A DNA stretch of 64,000 nt from Streptomyces sp. NBC_01451. GTDB lineage: Bacteria; Actinomycetota; Actinomycetes; Streptomycetales; Streptomycetaceae. A program made the position numbers and the translations under genes. The notes below the pieces were generated by a model. That model ran no database searches, was not told the DNA's origin, and worked only from the letters and a program-made list of their open reading frames with translations. Positions 53,446-61,990 of this stretch are shown one piece after another (position 1 is the first letter of the stretch; each line of letters begins with the position of its first letter). The stretch is taken from the NCBI RefSeq assembly GCF_036227485.1, contig NZ_CP109479.1, positions 3,162,001 through 3,226,000 of the forward strand, in the 5' to 3' direction.

Positions 53446-54327
53446 TCAGGCATTGTCGCGGATGCCCGCAAAGAGGTCGTCCTCGGGGAGGGATGTGTCC
53501 ACGAGCGACTTCGCCAGCTCGTACTCCTCCGTCGGCCAGACCTCCCGCTGAAGGTCCAGCGGCACCCGGAACCAGCCCCCGTCGGGGTCGATCTGCGTGG
53601 CGTGCGCGAGCAGCGCCTTGTCGCGGATCTCGAAGAACTCCGCGCACGGGACATGCGTGGTCAGCGTGCGCTCGGTGCGCTCGAACTCCGCCCACCGCTT
53701 CAGCCAGTCCCCGTACGGCGACTCCATGCCGCGCCCGATCAGCGCGTTGTGCAGCGCCTCGGTGCGCGGCCGGTTGAAGCCCTGGTTGTAGTACAGCTTC
53801 TGCGGCTGGTACGCCGGGCCGTACTCCGACTCGGGGTAGGTCTCGGTGTCCGCGGCGCCCTCGAAGGCCGCCATCGAGATCGTGTGGGTCATGATGTGGT
53901 CGGGGTGCGGGTACCCTCCGTTCTCGTCGTACGTCGTGATCACCTGCGGGCGGAACGCGCGGATCTGCTTCACCAGCTCACCGGCCGCCTTGTCCACGTC
54001 CTCCAGGGCGAAGCAGCCCTCGGGCAGCGGCGGCAGCGGGTCGCCCTCGGGCAGGCCGGAGTCGACGAAACCGAGCCACTCCTGCTTGATGCCGAGGATC
54101 TCGCGGGCCTCGTCCATCTCCTTCTTGCGTACCTCGTGGATGTGCTCCTCGATGTACTTGTCGCCCTGCAGCTTCGGGTTGAGGATGGATCCGCGCTCCC
54201 CGCCCGTGCAGGTCACGACGAGCACGTCCACCCCCTCGGACACGTACTTCGCCATGGTGGCCGCACCCTTGCTCGACTCGTCGTCGGGGTGCGCGTGCAC
54301 GGCCATCAGTCGCAGCTGGTCAGTCAA
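53446..54327 (-). CDS. mca: Mycothiol S-conjugate amidase
   Basis: TTG at 54327 (GAGG 8 nt upstream) gives 293 aa. Zinc-site motifs of the MshB/Mca (LmbE-like) family are present: VHAHPDDESSKGAA, TTYDENGGYPHPDHIMTHT. Mca cleaves mycothiol conjugates of toxins so the mercapturic acid can be exported. The length and the ESSKG stretch separate it from MshB deacetylase. It is divergent from the DUF4307 gene. Confidence 0.95.
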   Translation of the reverse strand: MTDQLRLMAVHAHPDDESSKGAATMAKYVSEGVDVLVVTCTGGERGSILNPKLQGDKYIEEHIHEVRKKEMDEAREILGIKQEWLGFVDSGLPEGDPLPPLPEGCFALEDVDKAAGELVKQIRAFRPQVITTYDENGGYPHPDHIMTHTISMAAFEGAADTETYPESEYGPAYQPQKLYYNQGFNRPRTEALHNALIGRGMESPYGDWLKRWAEFERTERTLTTHVPCAEFFEIRDKALLAHATQIDPDGGWFRVPLDLQREVWPTEEYELAKSLVDTSLPEDDLFAGIRDNA

Positions 54328-54505
54328 GACTCAATCCTCGTAAGTCGGCATCCGGTGTGAGCGGACATTCAATAGGGGCCGTCCCGTAGGGACGTCGATG
54401 AGGGGCGGCGGTCGGGTGGCGGGTGGGAGACTTCTATAGTGACCGAACCGAGCGGCCAATAATTCCGGGGCCCGGCTTTCCAGGGCCCTCGCGGAGGGGA
54501 CGATC

Positions 54506-54904
54506 ATGAGTACGGCGACCACGCGACTGCCCGAGGGACGGTACGGCCGCTCCACGGACGAGCGCGCCGACCGCAGGCTCCGGATCGCCGCCGCGGTCCT
54601 CGGGTCGGTACTGCTCGTCGTGGTCGGCTGGTTCGGCTACCACTACGTCGTCGGCAACAAGATCAGCGCCGAGATCATCACCTTCAAGACGTACGACGAC
54701 TCGGTCAAGGTTCATCTGGAGGTCCGCAAGGACTCCGGCACGAACGGCTACTGCACCGTCCGCTCCCAGGCCGAGAACGGCGCCGAGGTCGGCCGCGCCG
54801 ACTTCCGCTTCGACGGTGACGCCACCCGCATCGACAGGCTCGTCACGCTCCGTACGACGTCCCAGGGGACCACGGCCGAGCTGCTCGGCTGTCACAGCGA
54901 CTGA
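54506..54904 (+). CDS. DUF4307 membrane protein
   Basis: This 132-aa protein has a basic cytoplasmic N-terminus (RLPEGRYGRSTDERADRRLR), one membrane helix (IAAAVLGSVLLVVVGWFGYH) and a small extracellular beta domain with two Cys (GYCTVRSQAE, ELLGCHSD). GGAGGGG lies before the ATG. A TATAGT -10-like box at 54434 is the best promoter candidate. DUF4307 has no assigned function; it is usually next to mca in actinobacteria. Confidence 0.9.
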   Translation: MSTATTRLPEGRYGRSTDERADRRLRIAAAVLGSVLLVVVGWFGYHYVVGNKISAEIITFKTYDDSVKVHLEVRKDSGTNGYCTVRSQAENGAEVGRADFRFDGDATRIDRLVTLRTTSQGTTAELLGCHSD

Positions 54905-55107
54905 GGCAGCCGCCGGGTCATCAGCGCGGGTCATCGGCGGGGTCGCACTCATCACACAAGCACTGACCTGCGCCGACGTTTTTCTGATGGCTTATGTCCT
55001 CCCCCTGCCGCCGCTGAATTGTTAGGCTCGTGGTTTCGCCCATCCGTGGAGGAACATTCTTCTGGTAGGGCGATGCTTTGTATTCCCAGTACCTACGAGG
55101 AGCACCT

Positions 55108-55605
55108 GTGACCCAGACCAGCGAGAACGTCACCTGGCTGACCCAGGAGGCGTACAACAAGCTCAAGGACGAGCTTGAGCACCTTACTGGTCCTGCGCGC
55201 ACGGAGATCTCGGCCAAGATCGCCGCTGCACGCGAGGAGGGCGACCTGCGCGAGAACGGCGGGTACCACGCCGCCAAGGAGGAGCAGGGCAAGCAAGAGC
55301 TCCGTGTGCGCCAGCTGACCCAGCTCCTGGAGAACGCGAAGGTCGGCGAGGCTCCGGCGGCGAACGGCTCGGTCGCGCCCGGCATGGTCGTGACCATTGC
55401 CTTCGACGGCGACGAGGACGACACGCTGACCTTCCTGCTCGCCTCGCGCGAGTACGCCAGCTCCGACATCGAGACCTACTCTCCGCAGTCTCCGCTCGGC
55501 AGCGGGGTGAGCGGCAAGAAGGTCGGCGCGGACGCCCAGTACGAGCTGCCCAACGGCAAGCTCGCCTCCGTGAAGATCCTGAAGGCAGTGCCCTACCAGG
55601 CCTGA
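55108..55605 (+). CDS. greA: Transcription elongation factor GreA
   Basis: GTG at 55108 has GAGGAG 5 nt upstream and gives 165 aa. The N-terminal coiled coil carries the acidic tip (EEGDLRENGGYHAAKEEQ) and the C-terminal FKBP-like domain reads SPLGSGVSGKKVGADAQYEL. GreA rescues backtracked RNA polymerase by stimulating transcript cleavage. The usual ENAEY at the tip is ENGGY here. A perfect terminator follows at 55658. Confidence 0.96.
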   Translation: MTQTSENVTWLTQEAYNKLKDELEHLTGPARTEISAKIAAAREEGDLRENGGYHAAKEEQGKQELRVRQLTQLLENAKVGEAPAANGSVAPGMVVTIAFDGDEDDTLTFLLASREYASSDIETYSPQSPLGSGVSGKKVGADAQYELPNGKLASVKILKAVPYQA

Positions 55606-55657
55606 CCTGTCGGAACCGATCCGTCGGACCTGACGGAATCCCCTGCCTCGGCCCTTG

Positions 55658-55694
55658 CGATGTCCCCGGCGCCCTCCTGGCGCCGGGGACATCG
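55658..55694. terminator. Perfect 16-bp stem terminator between greA and the convergent ABC operon
   Basis: CGATGTCCCCGGCGCC-CTCCT-GGCGCCGGGGACATCG has perfect 16-bp arms and a 5-nt loop. There is no T-run. It probably serves both convergent transcripts. Confidence 0.85.
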
Positions 55695-55738
55695 TCATAC
55701 CCGGGACGACCGGGACAACGGGGACGACCGAGGCGCCG

Positions 55739-56545
55739 TCATGCCGTGGCCGAGCGGTACTTGCGGACCGCCAGGGTGCGGAAGACGAGGATGATCAGGA
55801 CCGAGTAGATCAGCGAGGCCCACACCGGATGCTGCATGGGCCAGGCGTCCGAAGGGGACAGGCCGGGGTCGCCGAAGAGCTGGCGGCACGCCTGCACGGT
55901 CGCGCTGAACGGGTTCCACTCGGCGATGTGTCGCAGCCAGGGCGTCATCTTGCTGGAGTCCACGAACGCGTTCGAGATGAAGGTCACCGGGAAGAGCCAG
56001 ATCAGCCCACCGGAGGTGGCCGCCTCCGGGGTGCGCACCGACAGGCCGATCAGCGCGCCGATCCAGGTGAAGGCGTATCCCAGGAGAAGCAGGAGGCCGA
56101 AGCCGCCCAATATCTTCCCGACGTTGGTCGGGTCGACGGAGCCGGGGCGCCAGCCCACGAGCAGTGCGACGACCGAGAGGACGAGCAGTGTCAGAGCCGT
56201 CTGCACCAGGTCCGCGACCGTACGCCCGGTCAGCACCGCGCCACGCGCCATGGGCAGTGAGCGGAAGCGGTCGATCAGGCCCTTGTGCATGTCGTCGGCG
56301 ATGCCGGCGCCGGAACTGGCGGTGGCGAACGTGACCGTCTGCGCGAAGATGCCCGCCATCAGGAAGTTCTTGTAGACGTCCAGATCGCTGCTGTCGCCGA
56401 TCTGCATGGATCCGCCGAACACGTAGGTGAACAGCACCACGAACATGATGGGCTGGATGAGCCCGAACAGAATCATTTCGGGAATCCGGGTCATGCGAAT
56501 CAAGTTCCGGCGTGCGATGACCAGGGAATCGTTCACGGCGCTCAC
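55739..56545 (-). CDS. ABC-2 type exporter permease (DrrB-like)
   Basis: GTG at 56545 overlaps the ATPase stop as GTGA and gives 268 aa with six membrane helices (MILFGLIQPIMFVVLFTYVF, ILGGFGLLLLLGYAFTWIGA). The GSGAGIADDMHKGLIDRFRS-like loop (present as SSGAGIADDMHKGLIDRFRS) is typical of DrrB/NodJ permeases. With the upstream ATPase it forms a drug or lipid exporter. The substrate is unknown. Confidence 0.92.
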   Translation of the reverse strand: MSAVNDSLVIARRNLIRMTRIPEMILFGLIQPIMFVVLFTYVFGGSMQIGDSSDLDVYKNFLMAGIFAQTVTFATASSGAGIADDMHKGLIDRFRSLPMARGAVLTGRTVADLVQTALTLLVLSVVALLVGWRPGSVDPTNVGKILGGFGLLLLLGYAFTWIGALIGLSVRTPEAATSGGLIWLFPVTFISNAFVDSSKMTPWLRHIAEWNPFSATVQACRQLFGDPGLSPSDAWPMQHPVWASLIYSVLIILVFRTLAVRKYRSATA

Positions 56546-57537
56546 TGGACGGTCTCCTTTCCGTTCTGCTTGCCGTTCTCCTGGTCCTTCACCTCGGCCA
56601 GGTGGCCGGTCAGGGAGAGGAAGACGTCGTCGAGGGTGGGGCGGCGCAGGCCGATGTCGTCTATCTCGATGCCGCGGCTGTCCAGTTCGCGGATGACCTC
56701 CGCGAGGAGCTTCGCGCCGCCGGTGACGGGCACGGTGAGTTTGCGCATGTGCTCCTGCACGGTGACCTCGCCCTGGCCCTTGCCGAAGACGTTGAGCACC
56801 TCGGACGCGGTCGTCATGTGCTCGCGCTCGTGCACGACGACCTCGACGCGCTCGCCGCCGGTACGGGCCTTGAGCTGGTCGGAGGTGCCGCGGGCGATGA
56901 CACGGCCGTGGTCGACCACCGCGATGTCGTGCGCGAGGTGGTCGGCCTCCTCCAGATACTGCGTGGTCAGCAGCAGCGTCGTCCCTCCGGAGACCAACTG
57001 CTTGATGACCTCCCACAGTTGCTGGCGGTTGCGCGGGTCGAGGCCGGTCGTCGGTTCGTCCATGAACATCACCGGGGGCGAGACGACCAGGGCCGCCGCG
57101 AGGTCGAGCCGGCGGCGCATGCCGCCTGAGTAGGTCTTCGCTGGGCGGTCGGCGGCGTCCGTGAGGTGGAACTGCTCCAGCAGTTCGTCCGCGCGGGCCT
57201 TCGCCGCCTTCGACTTCATCTGGTACAGCTGACCGACCATCTGGAGGTTCTCGCGGCCGGTCAGATACTCGTCGACCGCCGCGAACTGGCCGGAGAGCCC
57301 GATCGAGCGGCGGACGGCGTCGGGGTGCTTCAGGACGTCGATGCCCGCGACGACCGCCGAGCCGCGGTCGGGCCGCAACAGGGTCGTCAGACAACGGACG
57401 GCGGTGGTCTTGCCTGCTCCGTTCGGCCCGAGCAGACCGAGGACCGTGCCCTCGGGGACGTCCAGATCGACGCCGTCCAGAGCCTTTACGTCACCGAAGG
57501 TCTTCACCAGGCCTTCGGCATAGATGGCACCTGGCAT
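56542..57537 (-). CDS. ABC exporter ATP-binding protein (DrrA-like)
   Basis: This 331-aa protein has Walker A GPNGAGKTT, signature YSGGMRRRLDLA, Walker B VMFMDEPTTGLDPRN and the H-loop His. The C-terminal extension is that of the DrrA daunorubicin-type subfamily. GGAGA lies 6 nt before the ATG. The leader contains a 16-bp palindrome (57686-57701) that may be a repressor site. Confidence 0.94.
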   Translation of the reverse strand: MPGAIYAEGLVKTFGDVKALDGVDLDVPEGTVLGLLGPNGAGKTTAVRCLTTLLRPDRGSAVVAGIDVLKHPDAVRRSIGLSGQFAAVDEYLTGRENLQMVGQLYQMKSKAAKARADELLEQFHLTDAADRPAKTYSGGMRRRLDLAAALVVSPPVMFMDEPTTGLDPRNRQQLWEVIKQLVSGGTTLLLTTQYLEEADHLAHDIAVVDHGRVIARGTSDQLKARTGGERVEVVVHEREHMTTASEVLNVFGKGQGEVTVQEHMRKLTVPVTGGAKLLAEVIRELDSRGIEIDDIGLRRPTLDDVFLSLTGHLAEVKDQENGKQNGKETVQ

Positions 57538-57685
57538 ATCAGTTCTCCACGTGGTTGAGGATTACCGCAAAAGCCTAGATTTTTCCCCTTCGCCCCGCCC
57601 GGCGAGCGAAGGAAGGGCGAGAGAGCGGATGGGAGGTGGACAGGGAGCGGATGAGAGAGCGGCGCAGTGGCGTGACACACACCAT

Positions 57686-57701
57686 AACGCGATGTATCGC
57701 G
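57686..57701. promoter_or_regulatory. PadR-like palindrome upstream of the ABC exporter operon
   Basis: ACGCGAT-GT-ATCGCGT has perfect 7-bp arms. It lies about 150 bp before the ATPase start, downstream of ilvA. The CGCGATGTATCGCG core resembles operators of PadR-family repressors that control DrrAB-type exporters. No PadR gene is in the window. Confidence 0.5.
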
Positions 57702-57746
57702 TCTCTCAACGCATTTTCCCAGAGCCACCCGTCCGAGTGAGTGACC

Positions 57747-58985
57747 TCAGTCGATGACGAGGTAACCGGCCTCGCGCAGCGCCAGACCGACCTCGGCGCA
57801 GTGCGCCGGCCCCTTGGTCTCCAGATGCAGCTCGACCTCCGCCTCCGTGAGCCCGAGCCGCGGATCGGTCCGGACATGGCTCACGTCGAGGACATTAGCG
57901 TCCACCACTGACAACACCCCGAGCAGCGTCGCGAGGGCGCCCGGCCGGTCCGTCAGACGCAGCCGAACCGCCAGGTAGCGGCCCTGTGCGGCCATGCCGT
58001 GGCGCAGGATACGCTCCAGCAGCACCGGGTCGACGTTGCCGCCGGACAGCACGGCGACGATCGGCCCCTCGAAGGCCCCGGGCTCGCTCAGCAGCGCGGC
58101 GACCGGGCTCGCCCCCGCCGGTTCCACGACGAGCTTGGCGCGCTCCAGGCAGAGCAGCAGCGCGGCCGACAGTTCGTCCTCGCTGACCGTGCGGACCTCG
58201 TCGACCAGCTCGCGGATGATTCCGAACGGCACGTCTCCGGGCCGCCCGACCTTGATCCCGTCGGCCATCGTGACCGGGTTGGCGACCGACACCGGCCGAC
58301 CGGCCGCCAGCGAGGGCGGGTACGCCGCCGCGCCCGCCGCCTGCACACCGACGATCCTTACGTCGGGCCGCACCGACTTCACGGCGACCGCGATCCCGGC
58401 GGCCAGGCCGCCTCCGCCGATCCCGACGAGGATCGTGCGCACCTCGGGGCACTGTTCCAGGATCTCCAGGCCCACCGTGCCCTGTCCGGCGATGATGTCG
58501 GCGTGGTCGAAGGGGTGGATCAGCACCGCGCCCGTCCGGTCCGCGTACTCCTGGGCGGCGATGAGCGCCTCGTCGACGACCTGACCGTGCAGCCTCACCT
58601 CGGCGCCGTACTCGCGGGTGGCGCTGATCTTCGGCAGTGGCGCGCCCTGCGGCATGAACACGGTGGCACGGACACCGAGCAGCGCGGAGGCCAGCGCGAC
58701 CCCCTGCGCGTGGTTGCCGGCGCTGGCCGCGACGACACCGGCGGCGCGCTCCTCGGCCAGCAGCCCGGCGATACGGACGTACGCGCCGCGCAGCTTGAAG
58801 GAACCGGTCCGCTGGAGGTTCTCGCACTTGAGGTGCACCGGGGCGCCCACCAGCTGGGACAGGTACCGGCTGCCCTCCATGGCCGTCACCCGCGCAACGC
58901 CCATGAGCATCTTCTGGGCACCGCGTACGTCGTCCAGGGTGACGGGCCTCAGGGAGTGCAAGGAGTCAGCCGTGCTGTAGCTCAT
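57747..58985 (-). CDS. ilvA: Threonine ammonia-lyase (threonine dehydratase)
   Basis: ATG at 58985 gives 412 aa. The PLP lysine lies in RTGSFKLRGAYVRIAGL and the phosphate-binding loop in LVGIGGGGLAAGIAVAVK. A C-terminal ACT-like domain (RLTDRPGALATLLGVLSVVD, TEAEVELHLETKG) suggests allosteric control. It makes 2-oxobutanoate from threonine, feeding isoleucine synthesis. It is divergent from the MarR gene. Confidence 0.95.
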   Translation of the reverse strand: MSYSTADSLHSLRPVTLDDVRGAQKMLMGVARVTAMEGSRYLSQLVGAPVHLKCENLQRTGSFKLRGAYVRIAGLLAEERAAGVVAASAGNHAQGVALASALLGVRATVFMPQGAPLPKISATREYGAEVRLHGQVVDEALIAAQEYADRTGAVLIHPFDHADIIAGQGTVGLEILEQCPEVRTILVGIGGGGLAAGIAVAVKSVRPDVRIVGVQAAGAAAYPPSLAAGRPVSVANPVTMADGIKVGRPGDVPFGIIRELVDEVRTVSEDELSAALLLCLERAKLVVEPAGASPVAALLSEPGAFEGPIVAVLSGGNVDPVLLERILRHGMAAQGRYLAVRLRLTDRPGALATLLGVLSVVDANVLDVSHVRTDPRLGLTEAEVELHLETKGPAHCAEVGLALREAGYLVID

Positions 58986-59131
58986 GACCCAAGTCTCGCA
59001 GTTCACAGGCGCGGGCTCGCGGTGTGACCAAGCTCCGAGATCGGTTTTCGCAGCGTCGGTACGGGCCGCCTTTCTCCCGCGTACCCTGTCCCCCAACCCA
59101 GCACCCCCTTTGATGAAGCGAGCCCCCGGCC

Positions 59132-59656
59132 ATGCCCACAACACCTGAAATGTCGATGGACATGACGACCGTCGGTGACAGCGGTCTCCTCGACACGTTG
59201 CAGCACGAGGTCGCGGTGTTCGCGCGCCGTGCCGAACAGACCCGGCTCGGGGGAGTCGGGCAGGTGCGCAACTCGATGGACCGCGCCGCGTATCTGCTGC
59301 TCAACCGCCTCGACAAGGAAGGCCCGATGGGCGTCAAGGCGCTCGCCGCGAGCATGGGCATCGACTCGTCGACGGTCACCCGGCAGGTGGCTCCGCTCGT
59401 CGACACGGGCCTCGTCAAGCGGACCTCGCACCCCGAGGACGGGCGGGCCGTGGTCCTCCAGCTGTCCCCGCGCGGGCTCTCGCGGCTGGAGGAAGTACGG
59501 TCGTCCAGGCGTCAGTTGATGGCCGAACTGACGCAGGAGTGGGCGCCGGAGGAGCGCGAGGTGTTCTGCACGCTCCTCACGCGCTTCAACACCGCGCTCT
59601 CCGCCCGCCAGGCCTCCCAGGGCATCCCGGTGGGCGAGCCGGAGTCCGCCTCCTGA
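59132..59656 (+). CDS. MarR-family regulator
   Basis: This 174-aa protein has the MarR winged helix (GVKALAASMGIDSSTVTRQV, LVDTGLVKRTSHPEDGRAVV). It lies divergent from ilvA across 146 bp. Target genes are not evident; ilvA or an unlinked regulon are both possible. No strong Shine-Dalgarno precedes the ATG. Confidence 0.92.
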   Translation: MPTTPEMSMDMTTVGDSGLLDTLQHEVAVFARRAEQTRLGGVGQVRNSMDRAAYLLLNRLDKEGPMGVKALAASMGIDSSTVTRQVAPLVDTGLVKRTSHPEDGRAVVLQLSPRGLSRLEEVRSSRRQLMAELTQEWAPEEREVFCTLLTRFNTALSARQASQGIPVGEPESAS

Positions 59657-59751
59657 CCGGCTCCCGGCAGCTCCTGCTTCCCGGCTCTTGACCGGCGGGC
59701 GGCATCTGGCCTCAGATGAGACCGGGTCCTTGTCGCACGGCGGGAGGCACG

Positions 59752-60255
59752 GTGCGAGCACGGCAGGTGTCCCGAGGTGCCGGAGCGGCCAGGGATTTCG
59801 AGGCGTTCGTCGCGGGCGCGGCGGGCCGGCTGCTGCACACGGCCACGCTGCTCACGGCGGAGGCGCCGCACGACAACCCGCGCGCGCGGCGGCTGCTCAC
59901 GTACGCCTTGGCGCACACGTACGCGTGCTGGGACCGGATGCGCGGCGAGGACCCGTACGACCTGGCCCGCCAGTATCTCGCCGTTCGTTTCGCGCGCGGG
60001 GCCTGGCACCAGTACGGCGGTCTCGGCCGGGCCCGCCCGCACCCCGACAGTGCCCTGGCCCGGCTCACCCCCCAACAGCGGCTGATCCTGGTCCTGCGGC
60101 TGTACGAGGGGGTTGGTGAGGAGCAGACGGGGGCGCTGCTCGGACTGCCCACGGAGCGCGTCCACGCGATCTGCGACCGGGCGACAGCGACGCTTCTGCA
60201 TCCGCCGCGGGGCCCGGCGCCGGCCGTGGCCGGGCCGAAGGCGGTGCCGTCGTGA
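59752..60255 (+). CDS. Sigma-factor-like protein with intact region 4 and degenerate region 2
   Basis: GTG at 59752 has GGGAGG 4 nt upstream and gives 167 aa. The C-terminal part is like sigma region 4 (LTPQQRLILVLRLYEGVGEE, TGALLGLPTERVHAICDRA). The N-terminal half (FEAFVAGAAGRLLHTATLLT) only loosely resembles region 2. It overlaps the next small membrane protein gene as GTGA, recalling sigma/anti-sigma pairs. Confidence 0.75.
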   Translation: MRARQVSRGAGAARDFEAFVAGAAGRLLHTATLLTAEAPHDNPRARRLLTYALAHTYACWDRMRGEDPYDLARQYLAVRFARGAWHQYGGLGRARPHPDSALARLTPQQRLILVLRLYEGVGEEQTGALLGLPTERVHAICDRATATLLHPPRGPAPAVAGPKAVPS

Positions 60256-60500
60256 GCCGGCGGGACCGGGAGGCCGCCGCACGGCAGCGGATGGAGCGTA
60301 CGCCGCCTCCGGTGCCACCGGACCTGTACGTGGAGGTCGTACGGCGCGGCACCCGCATGCTGCGGCGCAGGCGGGCGGCGCGGCGGCTGATGTGGCTGCT
60401 GCTGTTCGTCGCGGTGGTCGCCTTCAGCCTGTGGGCGGCGACGGTACAGCCCTGGGTGGAGCCGCCGTCGGAGACGACTCCACCGCTGAACGGCTGGTGA
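60252..60500 (+). CDS. Small single-pass membrane protein coupled to the sigma-like gene
   Basis: GTG at 60252 overlaps the sigma-like stop by 4 bp. The 82-aa product has a basic cytoplasmic half (RRGTRMLRRRRAARRL), one helix (MWLLLFVAVVAFSLWAATV) and a short Pro-rich outer tail. It may be a partner or anchor of the sigma-like protein. No zinc anti-sigma motif is seen. Confidence 0.75.
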   Translation: MSRRDREAAARQRMERTPPPVPPDLYVEVVRRGTRMLRRRRAARRLMWLLLFVAVVAFSLWAATVQPWVEPPSETTPPLNGW

Positions 60501-60534
60501 GAGCCGGTCGCGGGGACCGGGTCCCGGCCAGTCC

Positions 60535-61689
60535 CTAGCCGAGGGCCTGCTGGAGGTCTTCCAGGAGGTCGTCGACGTTCTCGATGCCCACGGAGAGGCG
60601 TACCAGGTCGCCCGGCACCTCCAGGGCCGACCCGGCGACGGACGCGTGCGTCATACGTCCCGGGTGCTCGATCAGGGACTCCACGCCACCGAGGGACTCG
60701 CCGAGCGTGAACACCTTGGCGCGGTTGCAGACCTCGACGGCCGCCTCCTCGCCGCCCTGGACCTGGAACGACACCATGCCGCCGAACGCCCGCATCTGCT
60801 TGGCGGCGACCTCGTGACCGGGGTGCTCCGGGAGCCCCGGGTAGAGAACGCGCGTCACGCGCGCGTGCCGGGTGAGCATGTCGGCGATCTTCGTGGCGTT
60901 CTCGCTGTGCCGGTCCATCCGCACGGAGAGCGTCTTCGCGCCGCGCAGCACCAGCCAGGAGTCGAAGGGCCCGGCGACCGCGCCCATCGCGTTCTGGTGG
61001 TACGCCAGTTCCTCGCCGAGTTCCTGGTCACCGGTGACCAGCGCACCGCCGACGACGTCGGAGTGGCCGCCCATGTACTTGGTCAGGGAGTGCACGACGA
61101 CGTCGGCGCCGAGGGCCAGCGGCTGCTGGAGGTAGGGCGTGGCGAAGGTGTTGTCGACGACGAGCCGGGCGCCGGCCTCGCGGGCGATCTGGGCGACGGC
61201 GGCGATGTCGGTGATGCCGAGAAGGGGGTTGGAGGGCGTCTCCACCCACACGGCCTTGGTCTTCGGGGTGAGGGCGGCCCGTACGGCCGCGGGGTCGCTG
61301 GTGTCGGCGACCGACCACTCCACGCCCCACCGGGCGACGACCTTCGCGAAGAGACGGAACGTGCCGCCGTACGCGTCGTTGGGGATGACGACGTGGTCGC
61401 CGGGGCTGAGCAGCGTACGCAACAGGCAGTCCTCGGCCGCCAGTCCGGACGCGAACGCGAGACCGCGGCGACCGCCCTCCAGGGCCGCGAGGTTCTCTTC
61501 GAGGGCGGTACGGGTCGGATTGGCGCTGCGGCTGTACTCGTAGCCGCCGCGCAGCCCGCCGACGCCGTCCTGCTTGTAGGTCGAGACCTGGTAGATCGGC
61601 GGGACGACCGCGCCGGTGAGGGGATCCGCGGTGTTGCCCGCGTGGATCGCGAGGGTCTCGAAGTGCTGACTGATGTGCCTGTCGCTCAT
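60535..61689 (-). CDS. metB: Cystathionine gamma-synthase
   Basis: ATG at 61689 gives 384 aa. Cys/Met-metabolism PLP enzyme motifs are clear: EYSRSANPTRTALEENLAAL, VDNTFATPYLQQPLALGADV and the PLP lysine in VVHSLTKYMGGHSDVVGG. It makes cystathionine from an activated homoserine and cysteine; cystathionine gamma-lyase has the same fold and cannot be fully excluded. The Shine-Dalgarno is weak. Confidence 0.92.
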   Translation of the reverse strand: MSDRHISQHFETLAIHAGNTADPLTGAVVPPIYQVSTYKQDGVGGLRGGYEYSRSANPTRTALEENLAALEGGRRGLAFASGLAAEDCLLRTLLSPGDHVVIPNDAYGGTFRLFAKVVARWGVEWSVADTSDPAAVRAALTPKTKAVWVETPSNPLLGITDIAAVAQIAREAGARLVVDNTFATPYLQQPLALGADVVVHSLTKYMGGHSDVVGGALVTGDQELGEELAYHQNAMGAVAGPFDSWLVLRGAKTLSVRMDRHSENATKIADMLTRHARVTRVLYPGLPEHPGHEVAAKQMRAFGGMVSFQVQGGEEAAVEVCNRAKVFTLGESLGGVESLIEHPGRMTHASVAGSALEVPGDLVRLSVGIENVDDLLEDLQQALG

Positions 61690-61860
61690 GTGGACCGAGG
61701 GTAGTCCGCCCACGCGTTCACTGCCGTCCACGCCCCCGGGGCGCGGGGCCGGGCGGGCCGGAAGGAGCCCGGGGCGGGCCGGAGCGGCTCTCCGGGGTGT
61801 ACCCGGGGTTTCCGGGGCGGCTGAGGGCGGGCCGGGTGCCGGCGGGCCCGTCGGCACCTG

Positions 61861-61900
61861 TCGGGCGACCGGTCGGGCAGCCGGTCGGGCAGCCGGTCAG
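61861..61900. repeat. Short 12-bp tandem repeat in a non-coding region
   Basis: GGTCGGGCAGCC occurs twice in full (61871-61894) with partial copies on both sides. It lies in the 301-bp gap 61690-61990 between divergent genes, which otherwise shows only a Pro/Gly/Arg-coding open frame without support. Confidence 0.6.
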
Positions 61901-61990
61901 AGGCGGTTTCCGGGGGCTCCGGGAGGCTTCCTGAGGCCTTTGTCCCGACCGGGTTGGCCAATTGTCAGAGGCGTCTGGTTCGCTGGAGGC

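Noticed and set aside
55697..55735. Imperfect GGGACGACC-type repeats after greA
   Set aside because: They are too short and degenerate to call beyond general GC-rich simple sequence.
61673..61990. In-frame upstream extension of the hypothetical gene at 61991
   Set aside because: It encodes Gly/Arg/Pro repeats from 12-bp tandem DNA and runs into the divergent metB start; the membrane anchor begins at 61991.
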